A program made the translations under genes and the position numbers. The notes beneath the pieces were generated by a model, which ran no database searches, was not told the origin of the DNA, and saw only the letters and a list, made by a program, of their open reading frames with translations. Positions 11,441 through 23,208 of a stretch of DNA of 64,000 nt are shown piece after piece. This DNA is from Puccinellia tenuiflora (Eukaryota; Streptophyta; Magnoliopsida; Poales; Poaceae). Where the stretch lies: assembly GCA_012064385.1 (NCBI GenBank), contig QRDG01000476.1:256708-320707 (forward strand), read 5' to 3'. How positions within the stretch are numbered: the stretch's first letter is position 1; each line of letters starts with the position of its first letter.

Positions 11441-11683
11441 TAGGATTGTTTACACTAATCTTTGCCTATTTCAGTACATCATGTACAAGCAAGGGGTTAA
11501 TTCCGGATTTCTATACCGGCCACCTCCCCGTTTCTAATGCCACCAATCGTCTCCCTGGATAATGGGCGTGTATTTGGTTACTTTTGTTTGTGGATCGATC
11601 GATAGGCTATTTGTCCTAATTAGACTTCGTCCAAATCTGAACAATCTGAAAGAGGCCAGTTGCTATGTTGGTTGCAGAAAATC
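11441..11683. other. no gene recognised
   Basis: Short AT-rich spacer after the LINE tail. I see no domain or terminal repeat. Confidence 0.4.
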
Positions 11684-11795
11684 GTAGTATCGTTTTGTAT
11701 TTCTCGATCTATTAGAATTTTATTTGTAACTTCGGGATAATCATATCCTTATTTGTCTTTTAGTTTTCACAAATATTACTTATTGTAACTTGATT
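11684..11795 (+). mobile_element. 3' fragment of the 6.6-kb retroposon family
   Basis: This segment aligns with the reverse complement of roughly 6604-6720: both read through TTTTGTATTTCTC, AGGATAATCAT-like, TTTGTCTTTTAGTTT and TTACTTATTGTAACTTGATT in order. It stops abruptly before the poly(A) region, where the dispersed repeat at 11803 begins, so it was cut by that insertion or by a deletion. Confidence 0.7.
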
Positions 11796-11802
11796 GACCT
11801 TC

Positions 11803-12010
11803 TGACCACATTGACTGCGAACATTTTCATCTATTTTTCCCGTTGACATACCTGTCATTTTTCTATTTATTTTTAACCATTGACCACATTAATTTTTGCT
11901 ATTGTTTTGTTTTCTGTGTTTATTTGTTTGAAAAAAGGTCGAGAAGGCCAAAAACGGCTCAAATGGCTTGGAAAAGGTCCAGAAGGTAGGAAAGAAACAG
12001 TATGCCTGCC
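11803..12010. repeat. dispersed repeat segment, copy 2
   Basis: Homologous to 290-545 by the ordered shared words listed there. It interrupts the retroposon fragment on its left and leads into the GAACC array on its right, so it may be the left end of the transposon that contains the array. Confidence 0.7.
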
Positions 12011-12343
12011 GGGTGCTCCTCTATAGCGCTCGGGCGATTCGTGGCTCTGGAATCACCCGTAGCGCTGGTGCTGGTGGGCCGGCCCATTCCGGTATTTCTT
12101 TCTTCCTTTTCTCCTTTTTCTTAGTTTCCTTTCCTGTTTTTTCATGTTTCTTTCATTTATTTTTTATCTACGAAAACAGTTCAGATTTGGAAAAAGTTTA
12201 GATTAAAAAAAACAGTTTTTGATAATTGTTCAGATTTAAAAATTCTTCAGTTTTATTAAACTGAATATTTTTTAATCTTAATATTTTTTAAAAATACAAA
12301 TATAAAAGAAAAATGAAGATTTGGGATGAACCGAAAATAGTAG

Positions 12344-13325
12344 TGAACCAAAAATACCGGTGAACCGAAAATAATAGTGAACCAAAAATGTCGGTGAACT
12401 AGAAATAATAGTGAACCAAATTTTTTGGATGAACCGAAAATAGAGGTGAACCGAAAATAATAATGAACCAAAAATTCGGGTGAACCGAAAATAATAGTGA
12501 ACGAAAAATATAGGCGAACCGAAAATAATAATAAACCAAAAATTGGGTGAACCGAAAATAATAGTGAACCAAAAATAATCGTGAACCAAAAATACCGGTG
12601 AACCAAAAATAATAATGAACCAAAAATTCGGGTGAACTAAAAATACCGGCGAACCGAAAATATAATGAACCAAAAATTCGGGTGGAACAAAAATAATAGT
12701 GAACTAAAAATACCGGCGAACCGAAAATAATAGTGAACCAAAAATACTGGCGAACCGAAAATAATAATAAACCAAAAAATTGGATGAACCAACCAAAAAT
12801 ACCGATGAAACAAAAATAATAAAGAACCAAATATACCGATGAACCGAAATAATAGTGAACGAAAAATACAGGCGAACCGAAAATAATAGTGAACCAAAAA
12901 TACCGGTGAACCGAAAATAATAGTAAAACAAAAATAATAGTGAACCAAAAATACTAGCGAACCAAAAATAATAATAAACCAAAAATTTGGATGAACCAAC
13001 CAAAAATACCGATGAAACAAAAATAATAAAGAACCAAATATACCGATGAACCAAAAATAATTGTGAACCGAAAACAAACAAAAATTCAGACAGAACCGAA
13101 AATAGTATTGAACGAAAATTATCGATGCATCGAAAATAATACGGAATTCTGTTGAACAAAAAATAATGGTAAGTAAAAAATCTCGGTAAACTGAAAAGGA
13201 ACTGAACAGAAAATGGAAACAAAAAAATAAAACGATCACGAAAACAAAAAAAGAAATACGAAAATTCCAGTGAACCAAAAATAATGGTAAATAAAAAATC
13301 TTGGTAAACTGAAAAGGAACCGAAA
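12344..13325. repeat. degenerate GTGAACC(A/G)AAAATA tandem array
   Basis: About one kilobase consists of imperfect units of roughly 17 bp, such as GTGAACCAAAAATACCG and GTGAACCGAAAATAATA, alternating irregularly into about 34-bp pairs. The reverse complement creates long artefactual frames of repeated phenylalanine-rich peptides; these have no start-site context or domain and are not genes. Such arrays are common in subterminal regions of large Triticeae DNA transposons. The ends of the parent element were not identified. Confidence 0.85.
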
Positions 13326-13333
13326 AAAACCAT

Positions 13334-14997
13334 GTTGATCAAGGCTAAGTGCGGGTTGATCAACGCTCAAGTCCAAGTGAAGATATGCCGAAGAGTGCTT
13401 CTCCCATATTGGTGTATGGGGGAGCAACATGTGAGTCTTCACCAAGCGAAGCGCAATCAAGAAAGGTGGTTCGTCTTGAGGAGATGAAGATCGTCATCAT
13501 CGACCTCAAGTGGATTATGCGCAAGGCATATGTATGATCTTGATAGGTTTTCTATTTTACCGGTCTCATGATGTTAGGATAGATAGCCGTACTATCAAGA
13601 GGGGCTCTCGACCGAGTATCTTGATCATATCGTTCGTAGAGAGCTCAAACCTTTGCATCCTTGCAGTCATCTTTATTGGTTCTTATTTGGCTCTTATCGT
13701 GGTGTGGTCTTGGTGCTTGTCGTGCTTGTCATGACAAGGCCAAGTTCACCGAAAACGGTTTTCATATGCATCTCCTATTACGTTTTCGGTATTGGAGATT
13801 TTGTCTGTTCATCCTTATGGAAGGTCTCACTCTTCCAATTATTTGCAAAATCTCCTTTGCTTGTTTTCAATATTTCCAAGGGTATCTCTTGTCGTCCTCT
13901 TTCCAACAAAATTGGTTTCACTTCATTCGGACCTCCTATGCAAAAGATATGGCATTTCCAGTTTGCAAGAGAGAGGTTTAAACTTTTCCCATTTGTTATT
14001 ATAATATCTTGTTGGACTATGATGTTTCTCTGCATAATCTTGTAGTGCTCGTTGTGGTGATTCCAACGAGTCCAAGTTTATCGAAAACGGAGTTCGTGTG
14101 TGAAAGTTATGGTGTTTCTATCTCGAAAGTTTTTTGGACAAAAAAGAAAAAGGAAAGAAAAAGAAAAAGTCTCCCTGGCTGGCCGGCCTGGCCGGGCCCA
14201 GGCCGGGAGCTTCGGGTGCCTCCTCGGCCTCCCGCGCTGGCTGTCCGGCCCAGGTCGGGGGCAGGCCGGCTCCTTCGGTTGCCTCCCCGGCCCACCCGTG
14301 CTGGCTGGCCTCCCTGCGCCTCACGTCGCCCTCTCACTCTGTCCTGCCGGCCTAGCTGTGGTGGAGGCTGGCCCCAGGCCGGGCTGTCGGGCTGGGAGCT
14401 TTTTTCCCCCCAACGGCCACATTTTGTGGCCCCCTATAAAAGGGGCCTTTTCCCCAATTTTTCAACAACTTTTTGAGCTCTCTCTCCTCCATTGTTGACA
14501 TTTGCTTGAGCTTGAGATCTCTCAATCCCTCCAATAATTGTTGCTACTTTTTGAGGGAAAAGAGAGAGGATATCTAGATCTCCATAGCATTAGTTGCTTT
14601 GGTTGGATTTCGGAGAGAAGGACTTGACCACTTAGTGTGTTCTTGCCATTGCATTTGGTGCATTGGTTTGTGCTCTCCACGAAGATTCGTGGGATTAAAG
14701 TTTGAGAAGCTTGTTACTCTTGGGTGTATTGCGTTCCCAAGAGCTTGTGCCTCTTGGGTGCATTGTGTACCCTAGAGGGTTGGTGGTGTCGCAAAAGCTT
14801 CGAGTTGTGAAGCTTCGGGCAAGATTTGGGAGCCCCCGATTAAGTTGTGGGTGTGTGCCCCAAGATTGTTGTAAAGGCTCCGGATTCCGCCTTGAAGGAT
14901 TCCGATAGTGGAAGGTGAACCTAACCCTTGGGGTGAAGTTCATCGGAGAATAGGGTGAGGTCCTTTGTGGCGTCTTGAGTAGGCCTTTTGTGGCGAG
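13334..14997 (+). mobile_element. LTR-like repeat, 5' part, with promoter
   Basis: The sequence starts near TGTTGATCAAGGC and contains the promoter CCCCTATAAAAGGGG at about 14431-14445, followed by a CT-rich leader with many TTGAG and CTC words. It is interrupted at 14998-15002 by element A and continues at 22877-23208, ending ...GTCCTTTCA. With TG...CA ends and a single promoter it looks like a solo or fragmentary LTR of about 2 kb. No target duplication or PBS was found, so the ends are approximate and the family is not named. Confidence 0.5.
14431..14445 (+). promoter_or_regulatory. TATA box of the LTR-like repeat
   Basis: CCCCTATAAAAGGGG is a strong TATA context, itself an inverted repeat (CCCCT/AGGGG), followed 20-60 bp downstream by a pyrimidine-rich leader typical of plant transcript starts. 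Confidence 0.5.
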
Positions 14998-15002
14998 GTC
15001 AC

Positions 15003-16555
15003 TGATGCATGTAAAATGCATACATGAACTTTGCATTATAATTCTCATATTTCAATCATATTTGCATCATATAAGGGTTATATCATTGTTTTATAATGAT
15101 TTTGGGGATAATTCACAGTTTCCCCATTTATTTGGAATTAACCCTGCACTGGCAGAAAACCCTATTTTCTATATTTTGATGTTTCAGGGACCCAAACGAC
15201 GTCCAAATGAGCTGAAAATTTACGGGGATAATTATTTTGGAAGGAGGAAGACCTAGGAGCGAAAGAAGCAAACGAACGGAGGCCGGAGGGCCAAAATAGG
15301 GGGCCCCACGTGGCTACAGTACCTGGCCACGTGGGCCCACCTATTTTAGCCCTCGTGGCCCCGTTTGCATCGATCCTTCTCCCAGAAGCTTCCTCGTGAC
15401 CTAAAAACGACTATAAAAATAGTCCCCGATGTTTTCCAGAGGGAGGCGGCGGAGAAACACAAAACTAGAAACAGAGAGACAGAAGGCTGCCGTCGGAGAA
15501 GATCGGAGGGGGAAACGCCGCCAGAATCACCTCCGGAGGTCTTCTCCATCCCCCTCCGGAGTCTCCATCAACACCACCGCCAAGACCAGCACCATCTCCA
15601 TCACCATCTTCGTGATCCACTTCATCCCCCTCATAGTTTGAGATTATTTGATCCCTAGCTATTGTCTAAGTGCTATTCTACATGTTTGTGAATTGCTACT
15701 TGTCATTGCTTTGTGGGGAGATTATAGTTTCAGATTGTGTTGTATCACTTGTACCACTGAATCATATCATGTCTTGGCGTTGTGAGTAGTTCTCTCATGT
15801 TCCTGGGGGCATAGGATGAATTGGTAATGATTTGTATATAACATGTGTTGGTATCTTGTCTAGTTTTTATCTTTGATGTTATTTTATGATGGTGTTGTGC
15901 GAACGTCGACTGCATATCACTTCACCTATATGGGCTCATAGGAGAACACTATGATGTAATGAATTGAGGAGGACTTAGGGGGACATGTAAACCGGAGACC
16001 GAGACATGAAGTTACTTTATGGGGTATTAGTATCGGGGACCTTAAAGATTAATGCTATGGTGGGACTTTATGTCTAAATAACTCTTGTGTAGTTATTTAC
16101 TTGGCACCTTGATCCATCATAAGAGGTGTAGTTTATTTATTAGCTATTCCTAATTATGGCTCCGTCCAAAGAAGATTAAAACTTGACAAAATGTTACCTT
16201 GTTGTTCTAGAAATATTATACCATGAAGTCTAAGTAGCCCTTAGGAACTCTCTCCACCTATAAGAAACACACATTTGAGCTTGTCCTCTTGCTGCATAGA
16301 GGATTGGGCTTTCTCTCTTTGAGAGCTTTCACTTGTCATATTGCATTCTCAGCATTTTACTTTATTGCAACTCTACGCCAAAAACCCAAAAACACTTGCA
16401 TCATTTAATCATCTTCGTTTGTCTAGTGCATAGATAATAAGGGAAGTGACACTCTTATTTGAGAGGATAAATACTTATACCTTCTACTCCTCGTGGGATC
16501 GATACTATACTTACACATCGAAGACTTCAACGATCCCCTATACTTGTGGGTATCA
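15003..16555 (+). repeat. element A 5' LTR
   Basis: Begins TGATGCATGTAAAATGCAT, where ATGCAT is repeated as an inverted pair around GTAAA, and ends ACTTGTGGGTATCA. A TATA-like CTATAAAAAT lies at 15411-15420, followed by a GAGAAACACAAAACTAG leader region, so transcription probably starts near 15440. A GGCCACGTGGGCCC-type palindromic block lies about 100 bp upstream of it. Confidence 0.93.
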
Positions 16556-16565
16556 AGACGTTTTC

Positions 16566-16583
16566 TGGTGCCGTTGCCGGGGA
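16566..16583 (+). other. element A primer binding site (tRNA-Asp)
   Basis: TGGTGCCGTTGCCGGGGA lies 10 bp after the 5' LTR. It is complementary to the 3' end of plant tRNA-Asp (whose complement is TGGCGCCGTTGCCGGGGA) with one mismatch. The same site without the mismatch occurs at 37723-37740 and, on the minus strand, at 52733-52750. Confidence 0.88.
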
Positions 16584-16727
16584 GTGTAGCGCTTAAGTTT
16601 TTATTCTTGTTTGCACTAGATTTTTATTTTCAGTTTTGCATATACTCTAGTTTACTTTCAGTTTTGCATTTAGTTTAGTTTTACTTTCAGTTTTGCATTT
16701 ATCAAAAACCCAAAAAAAAATTAAAAA

Positions 16728-18065
16728 ATGGAAAATTATTCTAAAAATGCCTGGAAAGTTGCTCGATTTAGAGAATCATATGAAGGGAAAAGATTTAGAG
16801 AATCATATGAAGGGAAAAGATTGGGAATGTTCATGGGGGTTCTAGATATGATTGCTAGTGGGCTGCTTGAGGAGCATAAGGAAGAAACTTGTTGCTCTGA
16901 ATACTCTAGACACTTTGAATTCCAATGCCCTTCCAATAAAGTTGAACCTGTTATTGCAACTTATCATACAGGAAATTATGCTCACTTAGGGATGGAAGAA
17001 GTAGAGCAATTCGTTCTTTTCACGGGGGCATATGAATTAAACACCTTCATTGATGAACATGAAACCTGCCCTATAGCTTCTAAATATAAAGTTACTATCA
17101 CTAATCTCCTTAATAAATGCATAGATGAATTTGATGAAAATATCTATGTTGTTGACACAAGGAAGAGATATGCCCAAGGAATATCTAATGTTTTGCAGGA
17201 AGAAGATGATGAAAACATGAGCTTGGAAGAAGAAGTATGTGAAGAAGATGACCAAAGCCTAAGCTTGGGGATGCCCATACAGCCCCAAGAGGAGGACAAT
17301 GAAGAGCAAGAAGATGATGAAGATGATGAACAACTAGAGAATGAAGAGAGGAAACATCCACCTTCACCACCTATGGATGAGGGTAACACTCAAAATTTGG
17401 TTGATGATAAACTTTGCTTTTATGATAATGAGGGAGAATATGAACCTATGCCTAATGAAAACATTATTGATAATGATTTTAAAAATGATGAAGAACATGG
17501 TTTGGACATGCTATATGATAATGCTTTAGATGATGGTCCTATGCTTATTGATAATCCTCCATGTTTAGTTGTTACTACTTTATGTGAGGATAAAAATGAT
17601 ATACTTGCTGCTTGTGATAATACTCTCACTCATGAGAGTCCTACTTTATTTCTGAACTCTCCTATTCACACCATGGAGGAGAAGCTTTTATATGTTGAAA
17701 AATACTTATGTGGGCTGAAATTATCTTACACTAATAACCTTTTCACCCATAACCATCATGTTTATGGTGCTTCTTCCAATTATTTTGAGAGGGGAAAACA
17801 CACTAATATCTCACATGATAGTTTCAATAATCCTCTATATGTTCCTAAGATTGCAAAGTTGCACCAATCTAATAGTTCTTTTGTCAAATTTGCTCCCACT
17901 ACTTGCAACTATTATGAGAGAGGAAGAAAGGCTTATCTTTATGCTTACATGTTATTTAAAACACGACCTACTGATCATTACATGCATTGGTTACCACAAA
18001 ATGGATGCTATTTATTCATATATGAAATGCCAATGCATAGGAAAAGAGTTAGACTTAAAAGTTAA
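16728..18065 (+). CDS. element A protein: acidic, paired YERG motifs
   Basis: This is an intact 445-codon frame starting at the first ATG after the primer site. I do not recognise a named domain. The N-terminus contains an exact short duplication (RFRESYEGK twice). Residues about 155-215 are strongly acidic (EEDDE, EEQEDDEDDEQ). The C-terminal quarter has two NY(Y/F)ERG(K/R) motifs about 45 residues apart (near 352 and 394), and the protein ends with the basic tail EMPMHRKRVRLKS. Related proteins sit at the same place in elements B (minus, 51763-52636) and C (57641-58171). It is not a recognisable gag: no zinc knuckle is visible. A structural or nucleic-acid-binding role is conceivable from the acidic/basic layout, but that is speculation. 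Confidence 0.85.
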   Translation: MENYSKNAWKVARFRESYEGKRFRESYEGKRLGMFMGVLDMIASGLLEEHKEETCCSEYSRHFEFQCPSNKVEPVIATYHTGNYAHLGMEEVEQFVLFTGAYELNTFIDEHETCPIASKYKVTITNLLNKCIDEFDENIYVVDTRKRYAQGISNVLQEEDDENMSLEEEVCEEDDQSLSLGMPIQPQEEDNEEQEDDEDDEQLENEERKHPPSPPMDEGNTQNLVDDKLCFYDNEGEYEPMPNENIIDNDFKNDEEHGLDMLYDNALDDGPMLIDNPPCLVVTTLCEDKNDILAACDNTLTHESPTLFLNSPIHTMEEKLLYVEKYLCGLKLSYTNNLFTHNHHVYGASSNYFERGKHTNISHDSFNNPLYVPKIAKLHQSNSSFVKFAPTTCNYYERGRKAYLYAYMLFKTRPTDHYMHWLPQNGCYLFIYEMPMHRKRVRLKS

Positions 18066-21000
18066 TGGTTTAATGTTTTGTGGTGTGTTCCTTATGCTTT
18101 AACTTCCAATTCTGTTTGGGCACACCTTTATGTCTTGAGAACTTGTAAAATAACTTTACCTATTGTTCTCTAACAATTAGTTTAAGATTTTCACTTTACA
18201 TAAAATTTGGGAAAGTAAATGAGAAGGATGAGTAATGGAGAAGTTGGGGTCGACCTTGAACATGTGTTGTTCATGTCAATGGAACCATTGCAAAGTCTCA
18301 ATCATTAAAACTTCTCCCAAATCTAAAACTAAATAAATAGAGTCAAGGTGTTTGTTTACTACTGTAACCACACCTTTGTATCTTATTTTTCATCTTAATG
18401 GCAAGCATAATCTATTTTGAAAGATAAGATTGAACAATATTGATTTGCTGTCCAGAAAATAGATTCCTGAGCTTCACTGCGAAAAATGTTAAAAATCACA
18501 GAAAAGGAATTTTGACTTGATATTTTATTAAAGCATTATTCAGCTATTAATACACATTTCATTAGTTCAAAGTTTTCTGATTTCAGTAACGTAAGTGCCT
18601 CTGAAAATTCACTCTTTATGGCCTGTCCAGTTTTTGACAGATTCTGTCTTTATTTTGCATTACTCTCATTACTTGTGTTTTGTGTGGTTCTATTGATCAA
18701 AGAGCAATGCACAACCATAGTAATATTAGCTAATGTTTAGAATAAACTCATGATATGTTTTTGCTATACCTATAAGGATTTAATTTATGGAGACACTAAC
18801 CCCTCTAATCAAGTTTTATGATGAGTTATGTGTGAAGAGAACTTATAAGGTGGAAGAATTGAGGGTGATGAACAAGATCAAGAGGGACAAAAACTCAATC
18901 TTGCGGATGTAACCCCTAAGCTCACCCTACATACAATAATTTAAGCTTGGGGATGCCAAGCCACCTCACTCCAACCATCTTGATACGAAGTAAGTAAGCC
19001 TAACTATATGGCTATAAAGAAAGCGTTTTACGGGAGGCAACCCGGTTGTTTTTACTTTTGATTTTCTTTGTGTCCTCTTGTTGTAACAAGAGACTTAGTT
19101 TTTAGTTTAGTTCCTGGAGTTTTTTAATAAAGTGCCAAGTTTTACCCATTTTGGTTTGAAAAAGTTGCTATTTCTATTCGGAGATTTTATTCCTGCATGG
19201 AGTCTGTGCACGGTTTGATTTTTAATTCTTATTCTGTAACTCCTAATGATCTGAGATTTTAACTGTAACTGCAAATTTTCATCCTTTGTATGCCTGAATG
19301 TTTTCAGAATTTTTAGACAAGATTAAGTAGGACAGAAAAATACGTTTTTCTGCTGCTACTGTTTTTCTGGACAGATTCTGTCCCATATTGTTTTATGCAT
19401 AGTTTGAACTTTTGAGTTGATCCAATTGAGTTTATGAGTAGGCCTACAACATTATACACTCTCTGATCATCCATATGAATTTTAGTCCATGGATTATATG
19501 CAGCAAGAAACTTGTTTATTTATCTCTACTAATATCACCCTACAGAAAATTGTGTTTTGAAGTTTTTTCACAGGGATTGGAGGAGATGCACCATGAGTTA
19601 TCCAAGATGGTGAAAACCATAAGCTTGGGGATGTGGAGAACATCCCCACTAGACCTACACACTCTCGGTTTGCACACGTCTAACTTATGTTTTTCTATCA
19701 ATTCACTTTATCGCATAAACTTGGAGTGTCTTTTATTCGTTTTTGTTTTGATTTTTGTTTTGTGAAACCACCACTCTATCATTTCTATATGAGAATGCTC
19801 CTGGAAATTTGGGTGAAAATATCTTGGATGCTTTTATTGTATTGGGAAAAGGGATGTCTAAGTTGACTTTTAATGACACATATAGTTGCATGATTCATGA
19901 GTTTCTTTATGAGTAATAATTTGCAAATGCTTTATCATGAGCTATCTTTTATTCATGTTTTGATGTTGTATGTTATTTCACCTTGTTTGACATGAATTAG
20001 TTAGTTCTATGGACACTCATGCATGCATCTAGATGGTCATCTTTCTCCCTTTTGCTAGCCCAAAAATTCCAACAAGTAAAAACTTGTTTCCAACACCTTC
20101 AACCCAAGTTTTTCCATTGAGTCCACCATATCTACCTATTAGCTTTATGCTATTCCAAGTATGTTTATCATGTTATTTGTGTTATCTATACCTCTAAATA
20201 AAAATGATGATGTTATTTATTGTAATGGGAAAAGTTGGTTAAAAAGCTCTCGCGAACTTGATGCACACTTTACTTTTATAGCATTTAATAAACATGAACC
20301 ATTGTGATTAATATTATGATGATAGTGGCTTGATAAATGTTTAAGGTTGGGAGTTAGCCCATATGTGCTGTCACATGCAAAGCTTTCAACATGTTCCATC
20401 ATTTATTTAGTTGATATCATGTACTTTTGTTTATGGATGCCTATCATGGTTAAATAATGTGGAAATAGAGTAAGTTTAAATGAGTTTGTATAGATGGTTA
20501 GAGAGAAACCTGGGCCGCTAATCTAAGCCATGCATCATTCATGGTTGAAATTTATTTACATGCTATTTTGAACTTTCTGTGATACACCCTACAATAAAAA
20601 GCTATATCAAGTGGTAAATAAAAAGGGTGTTGAGGTTGTTCATTATGTTTGTTTGTCTTGTTGTTTTGATGTGGGCTTGATCCATATCATGGGACAAGAG
20701 GTACCCCAGTTGAGGCTCTTGATGACAATGATAGATAACTTAAACTTGCTTTGTTTCCCAAGTTGAGTAATCATGGTGTAGGTACTTGTATTCAAGGGGC
20801 ATGAGACATCTAACCTTTACTTTATCAAGGACACTACTCATATTTGCTTTCACATTTAACTTTAATCATTCAAGATGCTATGATAGGGGAATGAGAGCTT
20901 GACACCAAGTATTACCATTGCAATCAATAACTTAAGTAGAATAGTTTGGAGGATAGATGAAACTTATGCATGATTGACCTCTACTCATTCATATATCATT

Positions 21001-21280
21001 TCCAAAATGTCCACCTTTTATATTCAGATTTTCATCTACACTATATGGACCACAAGTATGCAAAAGTAAGAATGTCCATATTACTATCTTTTATGTTACA
21101 CTTTGTGAACTATCATTGAACATCCTTGCATTGAATACTTGATATCACTTTATAAACTGTTTGCATATTGCTACTTCTTTGAATAATGAATCATTTGACT
21201 TTATGTAGCAGTAGCAATCATCTTTTATATCCATGTTGTTGATTATATTGCAAAGTTCATGTTAGTTTTATCACTTTCAT
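18066..21280 (+). other. element A noncoding interior
   Basis: About 3.2 kb without a credible frame. It carries several copies of AAGCTTGGGGATG (near 18947 and 19620, plus one inside the ORF near 17262) and, at 20121-20139, the block GTCCACCATATCTACCTAT shared with elements B and C. The long noncoding interior resembles the LARD class of large retrotransposon derivatives. Confidence 0.75.
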
Positions 21281-21315
21281 ACTCGAGGACGAGCATGAGT
21301 TAAGCTTGGGGATGT
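21281..21315 (+). other. element A pre-LTR motif / polypurine tract region
   Basis: ACTCGAGGACGAG followed by TTAAGCTTGGGGATG ends directly at the 3' LTR. The purine-rich GGGGATG is where plus-strand priming would be expected. The whole motif recurs before the 3' LTRs of elements B (49228-49264, minus) and C (60723-60757). Confidence 0.8.
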
Positions 21316-22871
21316 TGATGCATGTAAAATGCATACATGAACTTTGCATTATAGTTCTCATATTTCAATCATATTTGCATAATATAAGGGTTATATCATT
21401 GTTTTATAATGATTTTGGGGATAATTCACGGTTTCCCCATTTATTTGGAATTAACCCTGCACTGGCAGAAAACCCTATTTTCTATATTTTGATGTTTCAG
21501 GGACCCAAACGACGTCCAAATGAGCTGAAAATTTACGGGGATCATTATTTTGGAAGGAGGAAGACCTAGGAGCGAAAGAAGCAAATGAACGGAGGCCGGA
21601 GGGCCAAAATAGGGGGCCCACGCGGCTACAGTACCAGGCCGCGTGGGCCCACCTATTTTAGCCCTCGTGGCCCCGTTTGCATCGATCCTTCGCCCAGAAG
21701 CTTCCTCGTGACCTAAAAACGACTATAAAAATTGTCTCCCGATGTTTTCTAGAGGGAGGCGGTGGAGAAACACAAAACAAAAAACACAGAGACAGAAGGC
21801 TGCCGCCGGAGAAGATCGGAGGGGGGAAACGCCGCCGGAATCACCTCCGAAGGTCTTCTCCATCCCCCCTCTGGAGTCTCCATCAACACCACCGCCAAGA
21901 CCAGCACCATCTCCATCACCATCTTCGTGATCCACCTCATCCCCCTCATAGTTTTAGATTGTTTGATCCCTAGCAATTGTCTAAGTGCTATTCTACATGT
22001 TTGTGAATTGCTACTTGTCATTGTTTTGTGGGGAGATTATAGTTTCAGATTGTGTTGTATCACTTGTACCACTGAATCATATCATGTCTTGGCATTGTGA
22101 GTAGTTCTGTCATGTTCCTGTGGGCATAGGATGAATTGGTAATGATTTTTATATAACATGTGTTGGTATCTTGTCTAGTTTTTATCTTTGATGTTATTCT
22201 ATGATGGTGTTGTGCGAATGTCGACTGCATATCACTTCACTTATATGGGCTCATAGGAGAATACTATGATGTAATTAATTGAGGAGGACTTAGGGGGACA
22301 TGTAAACCTGAGACCGACACATGAAGTTACTTTATGGGTATTAGTATCATGGACCTTAAAGATTAATGCTACGGTGGGACTTTATGTCTTAATAACTCTT
22401 GTGTAGTCATTTACTTGACACCTTGATCCATCATAAGAGGTGTAGTTTATTTATTAGATATTCCTAATTATGGCTCCGTCCAAAGAAGATTAAAACTTGA
22501 CAAAATGTTTACCTTGTTGTTCTAGAAATATTATATCATGAAGTCTAAGTAGCCCTTAGGAACTCTCTCCACCTATAAGAAACACACACTTGAGCTTGTC
22601 CTCTTGTTGCATAGAGGACTGGGCTTTCTCTCTTTGAGAGCTTTCACTTGTCATATTGCATTCTCAGCATTTTACTTTATTGTAAACTCTACGCCAAAAA
22701 TTCAAAAACACTTGCATCATTTAATCATCTTAGTTTGTCTAGTGCATAGATAATAAGGGAAGTGACACTCTTATTTGAGAGGATAAATACTTATACCTTC
22801 TACTCCTCGTGGGATCGATACTATACTTACACATCGAAGAATTCAACGACCCCCTATACTTGTGGGTATCA
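21316..22871 (+). repeat. element A 3' LTR
   Basis: Direct repeat of the 5' LTR, with the TATA-like CTATAAAAAT at 21723-21732, ending ACTTGTGGGTATCA and followed by the target duplication GTCAC. Substitutions against the 5' LTR are spread along its whole length. Confidence 0.93.
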
Positions 22872-22876
22872 GTCAC

Positions 22877-23208
22877 ACCCCTCCAACGAGACGTACTCCC
22901 TTAACAAGGAGGAACTCGGGAATATATCCCCGTCTCCACGTGCCTCGGTTATTTCTATACCTGAGATCTTTACTTATGCAATTTACACTGTGATAGCCTT
23001 CGTGCTTGAAATTTTATATCTTGTTATCACCTTGTTGTTATCTTGCTTAGCATAAGTTGCTGGTGCACATAGGTGAACCTAGTATATTTAGGTTGTTGGC
23101 TTGTTAATTTAAACATCTAGTTTTATTCCGCAATTCTCAAGTCTTAAACCGGAAAAGTTTTAATCGCCTATTCACCCCCTCTAGGTGACATCGTTTGTCC
23201 TTTCAACC
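22877..23208 (+). mobile_element. LTR-like repeat, 3' part
   Basis: Continuation of the repeat interrupted by element A; joining 14997 to the sequence after GTCAC is seamless. It ends CCCCCTCTAGGTGACATC...CCTTTCA, wording found at the ends of many Triticeae LTR-like repeats. Confidence 0.5.

Larger units (their letters stand above)
15003..22871 (+). mobile_element. element A: complete non-autonomous LTR retrotransposon
   Basis: The element has two long direct LTRs (1,553 and 1,556 bp) starting TGATGCATG and ending GGGTATCA, flanked by the 5-bp duplication GTCAC (14998-15002 and 22872-22876). It has a tRNA-Asp type primer site and a purine-rich motif before the 3' LTR. The internal 4.8 kb encodes only one unrecognised 445-residue protein; there is no gag, protease, reverse transcriptase, RNase H or integrase. 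It must therefore be mobilised in trans, most plausibly by gypsy elements with the same primer site. By eye the LTRs differ at about 60 positions (roughly 4%), suggesting an insertion of moderate age. Confidence 0.93.

Noticed and set aside
12344..13325. CRISPR-like array
   Set aside because: Units are short, degenerate and contiguous, with no constant repeat/unique spacer pattern, and the DNA is plant.
12256..13363. Long minus-strand frames encoding repeated FGSLLFSVH-like peptides
   Set aside because: They simply translate the degenerate GTGAACC array; all phases are open for the same reason and no start context exists.
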